From Sunxiuqinia sp963677175 (GTDB lineage: Bacteria; Bacteroidota; Bacteroidia; Bacteroidales; Prolixibacteraceae), in contig CAXXES010000007.1 of assembly GCA_963677175.2 (NCBI GenBank), positions 744,001-808,000 on the forward strand: DNA of 64,000 nucleotides, written 5' to 3'. Positions 8,051 to 16,777 of the stretch are shown here, in pieces. Each line of letters starts with the position of its first letter. Within the stretch, counting starts at the first letter, position 1. The translations under genes and the position numbers were made by a program. The notes beneath the pieces were generated by a model. The model ran no database searches, had not been told where the DNA came from, and saw only the letters and a program-made list of their open reading frames with translations.

Positions 8051-10645
8051 TTATTCAATGACCACACTTAAATGTTTTAGATCGTTGTCATCGGAACTAT
8101 TTCCATAATACACTTCATATTCGCCTGGGGTTACAGTCATTTTTCGCTGGCTCCAATCATAGAACTCAAATGCTGACGGGAGAAGGTTGATCGTGGCCTG
8201 GTTTGTTTTTCCGGCAGGCACTTCAACGCGTTGAAAACCCCGCAAGGTTTTTAATGGACCGTCCATGTCGTTCACCTTGCGCACATAAACCTGCACGATC
8301 TCGGTACCATCTCGTTTACCGGTATTTTTTAGCGGAATAGTCATGCTAATGGTTTCATCGGCATTGATGGTTGCTTTACTTACGCTCGCTGTCCCGATCT
8401 CAAAATCGGTATAGCTTAAGCCATATCCGAATGGGAAAAGGTAATCGGTTGTGTAACGGTAGGTCCGGCCTTTCATGGAGTAGTCTTCAAAATCGCCCAA
8501 ATTGTCTGAATTTTTGTAGAATGTGATGGGCAGTTTTCCGGCAGGGTTATAGTCGCCAAACAGCACATCGGCTACGGCTTGTCCGCCCATTTCGCCTGCG
8601 TACCAAGCCTGAAGGATGGCGTCGCAGCTTTCAGTTTCTGGTTCCAAAGCGATGGCCGAACCTGAGCAGTTGATGAAAATCACTTTTTTACCGGCTGCTT
8701 TCAACGCTTTCAGGCAGTGTCTCTGAACTGAAGGAAGTTCAATGTTAGTTCGGTCACCCCCTTTGAATCCGGGATAAGAGACGGGCATCTCCTCGCCTTC
8801 GAGCTTGCCCGAAAGACCGCCCACAAACACAACCGTTTCAATGCCTTTTAGCTTGTTGACGAGAGCCGAATAATCGACATCCACTTCTTTACCAAAATCA
8901 AATTCAAGGTTGGCCTGCCAGTTGTTGAGCTGAGCATAACGGATTTCAATTGTGTACTTTTTCCCGGCTTCAACCTTGAAAGGAATCCTCGAAGGAAGCG
9001 TTCTCCAATTATTATACATCATCAATGATTCCCCATTGACCAGTAATTCGAAATGACCGGTAGCCCCACCTTTAAATACCAACTCTTCAGATATTTTGGG
9101 CGTGAATTCAGCTTCGAATAATGCTGAAAAACCTTCAAGTTTTACCCCCGAAGCAAATTCGTGTTGACCGGCGGTCGTCTTCTTAATTGGGTTGGTAATC
9201 TGAACTGTTGTTACAACTTCACCTTTACGATCGGGATTGTTCCAGTAAGTAGCTTTAAACCCTTGCTTTCCTTCGAAAGTAAGTTCCGTGAAATAGCTTT
9301 TGGTAACCTTATCCTCAACCAAATCGCAGCCTTTGTCGTAGAATATTTTATTGGCAGGCAACTTCGTTTTTATTCCATCCAGAATGCTAACTGTGCGAAT
9401 GGGCGTGCCGTTGTAATTCCCCCAAAGCATCTCTTCATCATCGGCATTGGGACCGATCACAGCAACTTTCTTAGCCGATTTCGACAAGGGCAAAACGTTG
9501 CTGTTATTTTGAAGCAAGGTCATCGATTGCCGGGCCATTTTGTAAGCAAGTTCCCGGTGTTTATCGCTATTGAGCACTGAAGCAGGTATTTGCGCCCACG
9601 GCACAAGAGCATCGTCGTCGAAATCGCCCAGATCGAACCGGCCAATCAGCACGCGCATCAAGCTTTTGTCAATCACTTCTTCTTTAATTAAATCCCGCTC
9701 AACCCCTTCGGGCAACGTTTTGTAGGGATAATTGGCCCAAACACATTCCACGTCGGTACCAGCCAGTACGCCTTTAGCTGCGGCATGTACCGGGGTTGAA
9801 GACACGTTGTGTGTGGTATAAAAGTCGGTAATGGCGCCGCAATCGGATACCACCAGGTATTTAAAGCCCCATTCGTCACGTAATATGCGCTGCAACAGAC
9901 GGGTACTTCCACAACAGGGCTCATCGTCCAGGCGTTGATAGGCGCACATGACCTGGCGTACATCGGCTTCCTGAACCAGTGCTTTGAACGCGGGCATGTA
10001 AGTTTCATACAATTCGCGGGGATTCACATCGTTGAGGTTCAGTTCGTGGCGGCTCCATTCGGGTCCCGAGTGTACAGCATAGTGTTTAGCACAAGCCAAC
10101 AGCTTGCGGTATTTGGCATCGGCAGGTCCCTGCAAACCCTTCACCACCTGCACACCCATACGCGACATCAGGTAAGGGTCTTCACCATAAGTTTCCTGAC
10201 CACGCCCCCAGCGCGGATCACGAAAAATATTGACGTTAGGGGTCCATACTGAAAGGCTGAGGAAACGTTTGTTCTCATTCCCCCTCCTCAGCCATTGGTG
10301 GTATTTGGCGCGGGCTTCGTCTGATACCGCATCGTAAATATGAAACAACAACTCATCGTTGAACGACGCGGCCATGCCAATGGGCTCTGGGAATACGGTT
10401 ACGCTGTCATTATTGGCATAGCCATGCAAAGCTTCACTCCACCAGTTGAATTTGCGGATTCCCAACCGAGGGATGGCATCGCTTTGGTCGCACATCAATG
10501 CAGCTTTTTCTTCAAGGGTCAACCTTGAAATCAAATCTTTGGCCCGTTCTTCGGAACCAAGATTTGGGTTTTGGAAAGGCAGGATTTGCCCTTTAACAGT
10601 AATTGATATGAACAGAACTGCTATTAAAAAAAGTCGATATCTCAT
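8051..10645 (-). CDS. GH3 beta-glycosidase (xylosidase-like) with inserted PA14 domain
   Basis: 864 residues, signal peptide at the N-terminus. Order: GH3 N-terminal barrel (about 30-340) with NWWSEALHG, KHYAVHSGPEWSRH and the nucleophile Asp268 in YLVVSDCGAITDFY; GH3 C-terminal sandwich interrupted by a PA14 domain (about 455-595, FKATYWNNPDRKGEV to ANLEFDFGKEVD); and a fibronectin-III-like C-terminus. The NWWSEALHG and VSDCGAI blocks are typical of the beta-xylosidase branch of GH3, so removal of xylose from xylo-oligosaccharides is the likely role. Beta-glucosidase remains possible. The operon context (GH43, CE1, CE6) favours xylan. Confidence 0.93.
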   Translation of the reverse strand: MRYRLFLIAVLFISITVKGQILPFQNPNLGSEERAKDLISRLTLEEKAALMCDQSDAIPRLGIRKFNWWSEALHGYANNDSVTVFPEPIGMAASFNDELLFHIYDAVSDEARAKYHQWLRRGNENKRFLSLSVWTPNVNIFRDPRWGRGQETYGEDPYLMSRMGVQVVKGLQGPADAKYRKLLACAKHYAVHSGPEWSRHELNLNDVNPRELYETYMPAFKALVQEADVRQVMCAYQRLDDEPCCGSTRLLQRILRDEWGFKYLVVSDCGAITDFYTTHNVSSTPVHAAAKGVLAGTDVECVWANYPYKTLPEGVERDLIKEEVIDKSLMRVLIGRFDLGDFDDDALVPWAQIPASVLNSDKHRELAYKMARQSMTLLQNNSNVLPLSKSAKKVAVIGPNADDEEMLWGNYNGTPIRTVSILDGIKTKLPANKIFYDKGCDLVEDKVTKSYFTELTFEGKQGFKATYWNNPDRKGEVVTTVQITNPIKKTTAGQHEFASGVKLEGFSALFEAEFTPKISEELVFKGGATGHFELLVNGESLMMYNNWRTLPSRIPFKVEAGKKYTIEIRYAQLNNWQANLEFDFGKEVDVDYSALVNKLKGIETVVFVGGLSGKLEGEEMPVSYPGFKGGDRTNIELPSVQRHCLKALKAAGKKVIFINCSGSAIALEPETESCDAILQAWYAGEMGGQAVADVLFGDYNPAGKLPITFYKNSDNLGDFEDYSMKGRTYRYTTDYLFPFGYGLSYTDFEIGTASVSKATINADETISMTIPLKNTGKRDGTEIVQVYVRKVNDMDGPLKTLRGFQRVEVPAGKTNQATINLLPSAFEFYDWSQRKMTVTPGEYEVYYGNSSDDNDLKHLSVVIE

Positions 10646-10717
10646 TTTTCACTTTTATAAAAATTAATCAGCGCTATTACAAATTCGAATTGATTCTAAA
10701 AGGTATCCCCGTAAAAG

Positions 10718-12931
10718 TTACAACCTTATTTTTTTGTACGATGGCAATATTTCCCCCAATTTGAATTCAAAATTGTGCATCTCGAAATCGTCGTTGATCA
10801 CATCGCCTTTTTGATCAATTACCACATACCGCGGGATACCGTTGAAACGAAATAACTGGCGCAACAGATTAAACTCATCGGTCGAAATACGGTAGGTGTT
10901 CTTCATTTCCTGTTCTGTCACAAAATCATTGTAGTTCTTTTCGGGCGAGCTACGCTGGTCGGTAATAAACACAAAGTCGAAGTCAGGATTACCCACATAC
11001 TTTCCACGGGTATCTTTCATCCGTTTGATGCTTGCGACACAAGGACCGCAGGTTGTGGCCCAAAAATCGACAAACAACACTTTGCCCTTGTACGGGGCCA
11101 CAATTTTTCGGAACACCTCAGAGGCTGGACCATTTGGAAGTGGCTGGGCTGCAATTGTGGCCGTGGCTGGAAACATTTTCCCGAACTGTGCATTGCCCGT
11201 ACCAACGAGGTAGGGGGTCTTGATGCCCTGCTTCAAAAAGGCCCAAAGTTCTGATGCATTATCTTTCGATTCCGCATTTTTAAAAGCAAACCCTAATGAA
11301 CGTATTTTGGCTATTTCGTATGCCAAATTGGATTGAAGCCCAAGGGTGTTGACGAGAATGGAGTCTTTGAGCTTCCAAATGTCAATTCCCATTTGGGTTT
11401 GATTTGTTTTGTAGATAGGACTAACGTACTTGTCGGAATACTTCTGAATTTGCTCTTTGTGCTTCTCGAAGAATGCTTTAGACACATCTTTCATCCGTTC
11501 CATTTTTGCCATTTCATCATCGGTCAATTGTTTTTTTACGGAAATGGACAGGAATTCGCGTTCTTCGTTGGTAATCGATACTTTCTCTTCATCGAAAAAT
11601 TCCAGCAGATTTTTTTGTGGTTCAGGTCTGTTGTTATTGAAGTTCTGATAATACATCGATTGCACATTACTAAATAGCTCGCAATACTCATACCTGTTAA
11701 TGAACTCACTGAATTCGTTGCACACCAACAAACTGGGGTCGTTAAGTGGCAGGGGTTCTAAAAAGTCGTAGTAACTTTCAGGTATGGGCATTTTCAGTAT
11801 CTCGTTCGCAGTATCATGTTTAGCATAGTAATCGCGACTCATCGTGTAATTAAACAACTTATTGGCATTTTCGAGCATAATTTTGTTGTGCAACAAAGTT
11901 TGCGCTTTAGCCGAAAGGGCCTGCTCTTTCAGGTAGCTATCAAACTTAGCCAGACTCGTTTGATAGGAAGCAAGTTGGTCGGCTTTAAAGTCAAGCGGAG
12001 CCAGCGTTTTCCGCTTTTTGTCATACTCAGCATAATTGAACTCGCCGGACGGATAGTTCATCAGTTCCTGATTGATTGAAGCCAATGAGCCACGAAACTC
12101 AATTTGGTTAAATTGGTAACGGATGTTTCGGCGACGATCAAAGGTGAGAAATTCGTTCCAATCGAGCACCATGCAAAGGGTTTGTCCCGGTTCAATATAA
12201 AAAGGAACCACAACGTGTTCATTGAACACTGCATACGTATGTTTTGCCATAACCATCGGGATTTCGGCTTCGAAACGGCCATCTGGCTCAATCTTTATGA
12301 CAATGGGAAAATCTTCTCGGGTAAGTTCGTTTTGCGCATAAACCATTCCGGTGGTAAACCCGGCTCGTGGGTCGTAGCCTTTGATGCAGCCAATCAGCCG
12401 GCCTGGTTTTTCGTTGAAAAAGGTAGAAAGCTCATAATTGGGCATGGATGTTTTGGGGGCTTTGTCCAATTGCTCCTTCAGCCACTTGTCAATCTCGGGC
12501 GAAACCGCAGCCAGCTTGCGTGAACCAGTTTGGTCCGGGTCAAGCGACAGTCCGAATATATGGTTTTGGTAATCGATCTTCTTGGTTGAAGCTGGCAACG
12601 GGGGAAAAACCAGCACAATGGCGCTATCGCCTGAATCGGGCATCCACAAATATTCGTCAAAGACAGCGCCCTTGATACCCTTGACCTTATATTCCTGCTT
12701 GGTATCAGAGTCACGGATTACCTCATCATTGTTGAACTGTACCCACCAGTGAGGGATAAAGGTGCTGTGAATGGTAAGCAGGGTAGCCGTATCGGTTAAA
12801 ACGACTTTGGGGACATTGTAAATTCCTGAGTTCTTGAATTCGTAAGCAGGATTGGTAATTGTTTTTGTTTGCGCCCCTGCTGCTAAAGACAAGTACAACA
12901 ACACAAGGAGAATTAGAGATGTTGGTTTCAT
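10718..12931 (-). CDS. Secreted TlpA-like thioredoxin-fold protein with long N-terminal region
   Basis: 737 residues with signal peptide (SLILLVLLYLSLAAGAQ). Only the last 120 residues are recognised: a TlpA/ResA-type thioredoxin domain with active site FWATTCGPC near residues 625-632, the cis-Pro region FNGIPRYVVID, and a terminal helix. The preceding 600 residues resemble the carboxypeptidase-regulatory-like/DUF-type extensions common in Bacteroidota TlpA proteins and contain a mainly helical middle section. Likely role: periplasmic disulfide reduction or isomerisation. Why it sits inside a xylan operon is not evident; secreted enzymes here such as GH127 rely on reduced cysteines, so a redox partner role is a possible inference. 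Confidence 0.82.
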   Translation of the reverse strand: MKPTSLILLVLLYLSLAAGAQTKTITNPAYEFKNSGIYNVPKVVLTDTATLLTIHSTFIPHWWVQFNNDEVIRDSDTKQEYKVKGIKGAVFDEYLWMPDSGDSAIVLVFPPLPASTKKIDYQNHIFGLSLDPDQTGSRKLAAVSPEIDKWLKEQLDKAPKTSMPNYELSTFFNEKPGRLIGCIKGYDPRAGFTTGMVYAQNELTREDFPIVIKIEPDGRFEAEIPMVMAKHTYAVFNEHVVVPFYIEPGQTLCMVLDWNEFLTFDRRRNIRYQFNQIEFRGSLASINQELMNYPSGEFNYAEYDKKRKTLAPLDFKADQLASYQTSLAKFDSYLKEQALSAKAQTLLHNKIMLENANKLFNYTMSRDYYAKHDTANEILKMPIPESYYDFLEPLPLNDPSLLVCNEFSEFINRYEYCELFSNVQSMYYQNFNNNRPEPQKNLLEFFDEEKVSITNEEREFLSISVKKQLTDDEMAKMERMKDVSKAFFEKHKEQIQKYSDKYVSPIYKTNQTQMGIDIWKLKDSILVNTLGLQSNLAYEIAKIRSLGFAFKNAESKDNASELWAFLKQGIKTPYLVGTGNAQFGKMFPATATIAAQPLPNGPASEVFRKIVAPYKGKVLFVDFWATTCGPCVASIKRMKDTRGKYVGNPDFDFVFITDQRSSPEKNYNDFVTEQEMKNTYRISTDEFNLLRQLFRFNGIPRYVVIDQKGDVINDDFEMHNFEFKLGEILPSYKKIRL

Positions 12932-12989
12932 ATTAAATTGATTTTTTTAGGTTCGTTCAATCATAGTTTTGCTCTGATCTAACATTTGA

Positions 12990-14909
12990 TTACTGTACTG
13001 GCTTTAAACTGGCAGCAAAGCCACCACGACGGAGCATTTTCACTTCAATTTCTGAATTTTTGTCGACCACCAAATAGCGTGTCGAGAATTGCGTATCGTG
13101 ATCACCGTCAGCAATCAAGGTGAGTTTGTATTTTACACCTTCGGGTAAGAAATTAAAGTTTAGTGTTTTATTCTTATTCCTACGCACTTCGGAATTAATG
13201 CCACCAATGTACCAATCGGCTCCTTTGCGACGCGCCATGATGACATCTTTTCCGGGATAGCCGTCAATAAGTTTGGTATCGTCCCACGCAGCAGGCACTT
13301 CTTTTAAAAACCACTTTGCGGCATCGGGCAAATTAGCGTAACCCCCGGGACGGTCGGCCATGTGTTGAAGCGCTGATTCGAACACCACACTAAGGGCAAG
13401 TTCGTGGCCGTACGATGTGATGTGCGGGTGCTGTGAATTGGTGAAAGTAACCGGGGTATAGTCCATTGAACCTACAACATTCCGCGTAAAGGGCATTATT
13501 GAGTTATGCTCGGGGGCAGTGGTTGTTAATTCCGGATTGTTGTTGTACCATTCGGCACCGCGAACACCTTCATAAGTCATTAGGTGCGGGTAAGTACGTG
13601 CCCAACCGCGTGGGACCAGGCATCCATGAAAGTAAACCAACATTTCGAATTTGGCGGCATCGTCAAGAATATCCAGGTAATAATCAATCATGTACTGTTT
13701 TTCGCTGAGAAAAAAGTCAATCTTTACTCCAGCAAATCCCTTCTCCTTCAACCAAGCAAACTCTTTCATTCTGTTCTCGTGGGTTTTCATCCGATCGACC
13801 GGAGTTGCCGTAATCCATTTAAACATGCCTGAATTGTACCATATCAAAGGCTTAACACCTTTCGAGAGGGCATACTTTGCTGCATCTTCAACATTTCCAC
13901 CCTTGGTCATTACATCCCATTCCCAGTCGAATAAAGTGTATGGCCAATCCATAGCCGCGGCTAAATCGGTAAACTCACAAACTGTTTGAAAATCGCGGGT
14001 GCCATGATTGTTTGACCAATAGTTCCAAGACACCTTTCCCGGCTTGATCCAATCGGTGTCGGTTAAAACCGTGGGGGTGGAAACATCGTCAACCAATGTT
14101 GATTCAACAATATCAGATAAGCCGCCCACAATGATGACACGCCAAGGCGATTTCCACGGCAAGTTAATGGTCGGCAAGGCCTCTCCTTCGCCTTCGTGAG
14201 GATAAGGAAGGGTTACCTTGTATGAAGATTGGCCGTCCAGATTGCTGAGTTTTGTAGCACAATAGGCTCTGTCTACATCGGCCTCATGCACAAGATACCA
14301 ACATGCTTGATTGCCAACATGGAAAAGCGCCGGATAACTCCAGTTTTGTTGCGCCTGGTCATCTTCCATATGGTTGTACAAGCCTTCGTTTGAAAGATCA
14401 AATTTCTGCAACCAGCGTTCGGTGCTGTCGGGTATAACATAAGCGGTGAGTTCATCTTGAATAGTGAATACGCCTTCTTTTTCGGGAAATTCGTACCGAA
14501 ACGCCACACCATCGTTATATGCCCTGACAATGAGGTTCATTTTAGCTTTTCCGGGGTTTTCGAATGCTACCACCACTTCGTTGGCCCCATTGCTGCATTG
14601 GGAGCGTTTACCATGTATTGCGCTATAGTTTTCATTTATAGTGGTGGGTTTTCCCGCTTTCAGAAATTTAAGGTCTTTTGAAAAAACCTGATCATCTCTA
14701 ATCAATCCCAAATCAATTCGGGGAATAACTTCTGAAAGCTGGGTATCTTTGTGGTAACTGACCTTCAAATACCATTCGCCTGTGTTGACCTGCCGGGCAT
14801 TGTATAGGCTTACACTTATTTTTTGATTGGGCGAAGTAACTGTCAACTTCTGAGAAAACGCGGAAATAGCGATTAAAAAGAAGAACGTTGTAAGGAGTTT
14901 TGTTTTCAT
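12990..14909 (-). CDS. GH97 family glycosidase, retaining-type active site
   Basis: 639 residues, signal peptide (LLTTFFFLIAISAFSQ). The GH97 N-terminal sandwich domain (KLTVTSPNQKISVSLYN) leads to a TIM barrel with WNYWSNNHGTRDF, KPLIWYNSG, GVKIDFFLSEKQ and LMTYEGVRGAEW, and a C-terminal beta domain. In GH97, inverting alpha-glucosidases such as SusB have Gly where retaining alpha-galactosidases have an Asp nucleophile; here Asp398 in KIDFF is present and Glu447 in TYEGVR is the matching acid/base, so a retaining alpha-galactosidase-like mechanism is inferred. GH97 is sometimes found in xylan loci, but the sugar removed here is uncertain. Confidence 0.9.
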   Translation of the reverse strand: MKTKLLTTFFFLIAISAFSQKLTVTSPNQKISVSLYNARQVNTGEWYLKVSYHKDTQLSEVIPRIDLGLIRDDQVFSKDLKFLKAGKPTTINENYSAIHGKRSQCSNGANEVVVAFENPGKAKMNLIVRAYNDGVAFRYEFPEKEGVFTIQDELTAYVIPDSTERWLQKFDLSNEGLYNHMEDDQAQQNWSYPALFHVGNQACWYLVHEADVDRAYCATKLSNLDGQSSYKVTLPYPHEGEGEALPTINLPWKSPWRVIIVGGLSDIVESTLVDDVSTPTVLTDTDWIKPGKVSWNYWSNNHGTRDFQTVCEFTDLAAAMDWPYTLFDWEWDVMTKGGNVEDAAKYALSKGVKPLIWYNSGMFKWITATPVDRMKTHENRMKEFAWLKEKGFAGVKIDFFLSEKQYMIDYYLDILDDAAKFEMLVYFHGCLVPRGWARTYPHLMTYEGVRGAEWYNNNPELTTTAPEHNSIMPFTRNVVGSMDYTPVTFTNSQHPHITSYGHELALSVVFESALQHMADRPGGYANLPDAAKWFLKEVPAAWDDTKLIDGYPGKDVIMARRKGADWYIGGINSEVRRNKNKTLNFNFLPEGVKYKLTLIADGDHDTQFSTRYLVVDKNSEIEVKMLRRGGFAASLKPVQ

Positions 14910-14945
14910 TTTGTTTTATCACTAACGATCTTCAACGATCCTTAT

Positions 14946-15782
14946 TTATTTAAACAGATGTTGCGCAAAATTGTACAGGCCATCCTGCCAGACTTTGAAA
15001 TCGTGATGTCCGCCTGGGATTATGTGATAAATATGAGGAACTTGGTTTGACTGCAAATAGTCATGGGTGCGACTGCTAAACCGCATCAGGTTATCCTGGT
15101 CTCCGCATGAAATAAACAACAATTTCAGTTGCTTCTTCGCTGTATCAGGATCGGGCACCAATTCTTCAGGATCTTTGGTATTGGGAGCCGAAGAAAAACC
15201 GCCCACCCAGGCAAATTTGTCGAGATTGCCCAACCCAAAGTTGAGCGACTGCCCGCCCCCCATCGATAAACCGGCAATGGCGCGGTGCTCACGACCTTTA
15301 ATTACCGGATAGGCTTTTTCGACAAAAGGAATTAGGTCATCAAGCAGGTCTTTTTCAAATGTGGCGAACGCCTTTACTTTCTCTGGCGCCATAATATTTC
15401 CACCAGCGCGGTCGTCTTCCATGGCACGGCCATTGGGCATAACCACGACCATCGGTTCCGCTTTCTTATCGGCATAAAGATTATCGAGGATCACCTGGGG
15501 TTGCCCGCCGTTGAGCCACTCCTTTTCGTCGCCCCCAATACCATGCAATAAATATAACACTGGGTAATTTTCATTTTCCGAGAACCCGGGAGGGGTATAA
15601 ACAAGTGCTTTTCGGTTGGTCCCAACAGTTTTTGAGGTGTAAACAATTGTGTCAATTTTCCCTTGCAAAATACCTTCGCGAACCATGTCGAAGCCTTGCG
15701 GGGCTTGTTTGGGCTCTCCTTGCGAATAAGCAGTCAGACCAAACAGCAAAAGAAAAAAAGCTGGAAGAACGATTTGTTTCAT
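14946..15782 (-). CDS. CE1-type esterase (esterase D-like), single domain
   Basis: 278 residues, signal peptide ending AYSQ. Single alpha/beta-hydrolase domain: VYTPPGFSENENYPVLYLLH, the GGDEKEW loop, nucleophile elbow AGLSMGGG (Ser173), acid in LLFISCGDQDNL and His in GGHHDFKVW. This is the standard CE1 acetyl-xylan or feruloyl esterase shape without the E-set domain of its paralogue at 6883-7989. It is the promoter-proximal gene of the minus-strand operon, so the regulatory region should lie between 15783 and about 16080, where a perfect direct repeat is found. Confidence 0.9.
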   Translation of the reverse strand: MKQIVLPAFFLLLFGLTAYSQGEPKQAPQGFDMVREGILQGKIDTIVYTSKTVGTNRKALVYTPPGFSENENYPVLYLLHGIGGDEKEWLNGGQPQVILDNLYADKKAEPMVVVMPNGRAMEDDRAGGNIMAPEKVKAFATFEKDLLDDLIPFVEKAYPVIKGREHRAIAGLSMGGGQSLNFGLGNLDKFAWVGGFSSAPNTKDPEELVPDPDTAKKQLKLLFISCGDQDNLMRFSSRTHDYLQSNQVPHIYHIIPGGHHDFKVWQDGLYNFAQHLFK

Positions 15783-15930
15783 AATAGTTTAAGTTAGTGT
15801 TTACCGAAAAATCATAAATGTTTACGATCTATTTTTACATGCAACATGCACCAATGCAAATAATAATCATTTGGAAAATGGGCGATTTAAGTTACTGATT
15901 GTAAAATTAGAACCATAATGCGCCGATAAA

Positions 15931-15967
15931 TTTCAAATTTAGATATATGATTTTCAAATTTAGATAT
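15931..15967. promoter_or_regulatory. Perfect 16-bp direct repeat, 21-bp period, upstream of the CAZyme operon
   Basis: The 16-mer TTTCAAATTTAGATAT occurs at 15931-15946 and again at 15952-15967. The 21-bp period equals two helical turns, so two regulator subunits would bind the same DNA face. It lies about 150 bases upstream of the first gene of the operon (start 15782). Hybrid two-component or AraC-type regulators of polysaccharide loci commonly use spaced direct repeats; that this is such an operator is inference. Confidence 0.5.
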
Positions 15968-16079
15968 TTGAGCAGATTTAGCTGCTCTTTTGAGCAAAAA
16001 TCGGCATTAAATCCGATGCTAACGGAGGTGTTCCTGAGCTGCATACCCAAAGAACATAAAATTCCATGAAACCAAAAGA

Positions 16080-16176
16080 TCTTTTTTAAACAAGACTAAA
16101 GCACAAAAAATTAGCAAACAACAGTCAAAACCCAACAAAAACCCGGCATCGACCACCGAAAAAGGACAAAAAGGCG
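16080..16176. other. Lead-in to minisatellite, no gene recognised
   Basis: A-rich sequence between the CAZyme upstream region and the 21-bp repeat. On the plus strand a frame is open from 16090 through the repeats to a stop at about 16436, rich in Lys, Ser and Cys, but it contains no ATG, GTG or TTG start. No promoter box is seen. Not called as a gene. Confidence 0.3.
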
Positions 16177-16430
16177 ATAAAAACATGTAAAACCTCGTCT
16201 AAAACATGCAAAAGTACTTCTAAAGCATGTAAAAGTTCTTCTAAAAGGTGTAAAAACCATTCTAAAGCATGCAAAAGCTATTCTAAAAGGTGCAAAACTT
16301 CTTCTAAAGAGTGCAAAACCTCTTCTAAAGGGTGCAAAAGTCTGTCGAAAAGGTGTAAAATACTGGCGAAGACATGCAAAACTCCATCGAAGACAGGTAA
16401 TTGTCTGTCGAAAAAGTGCAGAAACCCGGA
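16177..16430. repeat. 21-bp tandem minisatellite, about 12 degenerate units
   Basis: Units start at 16177, 16198, 16219, 16240, 16261, 16282, 16303, 16324, 16345, 16366, 16387 and 16408. Consensus is close to TCTAAAGCATGCAAAAGTTC plus one base; most changes are substitutions, so the 21-base register is kept. Because 21 is seven codons, both strands read as heptad repeats: plus strand Ser-Lys-x-Cys-Lys-x-x, minus strand Phe-Arg-x-x-Phe-Ala/Thr-Cys/Pro. The minus-strand frame (16467 to 16111, GTG start) is open for 118 codons but is probably a by-product of the repeat. Function unknown. Confidence 0.85.
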
Positions 16431-16479
16431 CTAAAGCGCGAGACGGGCATCGTAGGACTAAAAACACCTTTTTTTTTAC

Positions 16480-16777
16480 TTAGTGATTGGTTATTGGTCA
16501 TTAGTCATTTGATGGTCATTTGATGGTCATCTCGCTAGTGTTTGGACTCTTGGAATTTGGCATATGGAATTTAGAACTTATTGTTGCAGGCTTGAAGAGT
16601 CATCCTGAACTTGATTCAGGATCTGCCAGCAAGTTGAAGCCCGGTACTGGATGCTTGATGCTCAATACTGGATAAAACTGAGAACTGAGACTGAACACTG
16701 ATCACTGGCTTCTCTTATTTTGAATGAAACTAAATTATACTCGATTGGCTGAATTATTTTAGATAAAACCATAACTT
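16480..16777. repeat. Low-complexity intergenic tract with word-like repeats
   Basis: No gene. The tract holds short near-repeats such as GGTTATTGGTCATTAGTCAT, TGATGGTCATTTGATGGTCA, a hairpin TCCTGAACTTGATTCAGGA near 16603, and phrases built from GATGCTTGATGCTCAATACT and GAACTGAGACTGAACACTGA. Similar vocabulary recurs at about 32920-33000, 50620-50770 and 61040-61070 in this window, so it looks like a dispersed non-coding repeat of this genome. Confidence 0.5.

Noticed and set aside
16177..16430. CRISPR array
   Set aside because: Units are 21 bp and contiguous with no unique spacers; no cas genes.
16111..16467. 118-codon minus frame over the minisatellite as a gene
   Set aside because: GTG start, heptad pattern dictated by the DNA repeat, both strands open, no promoter or neighbours.
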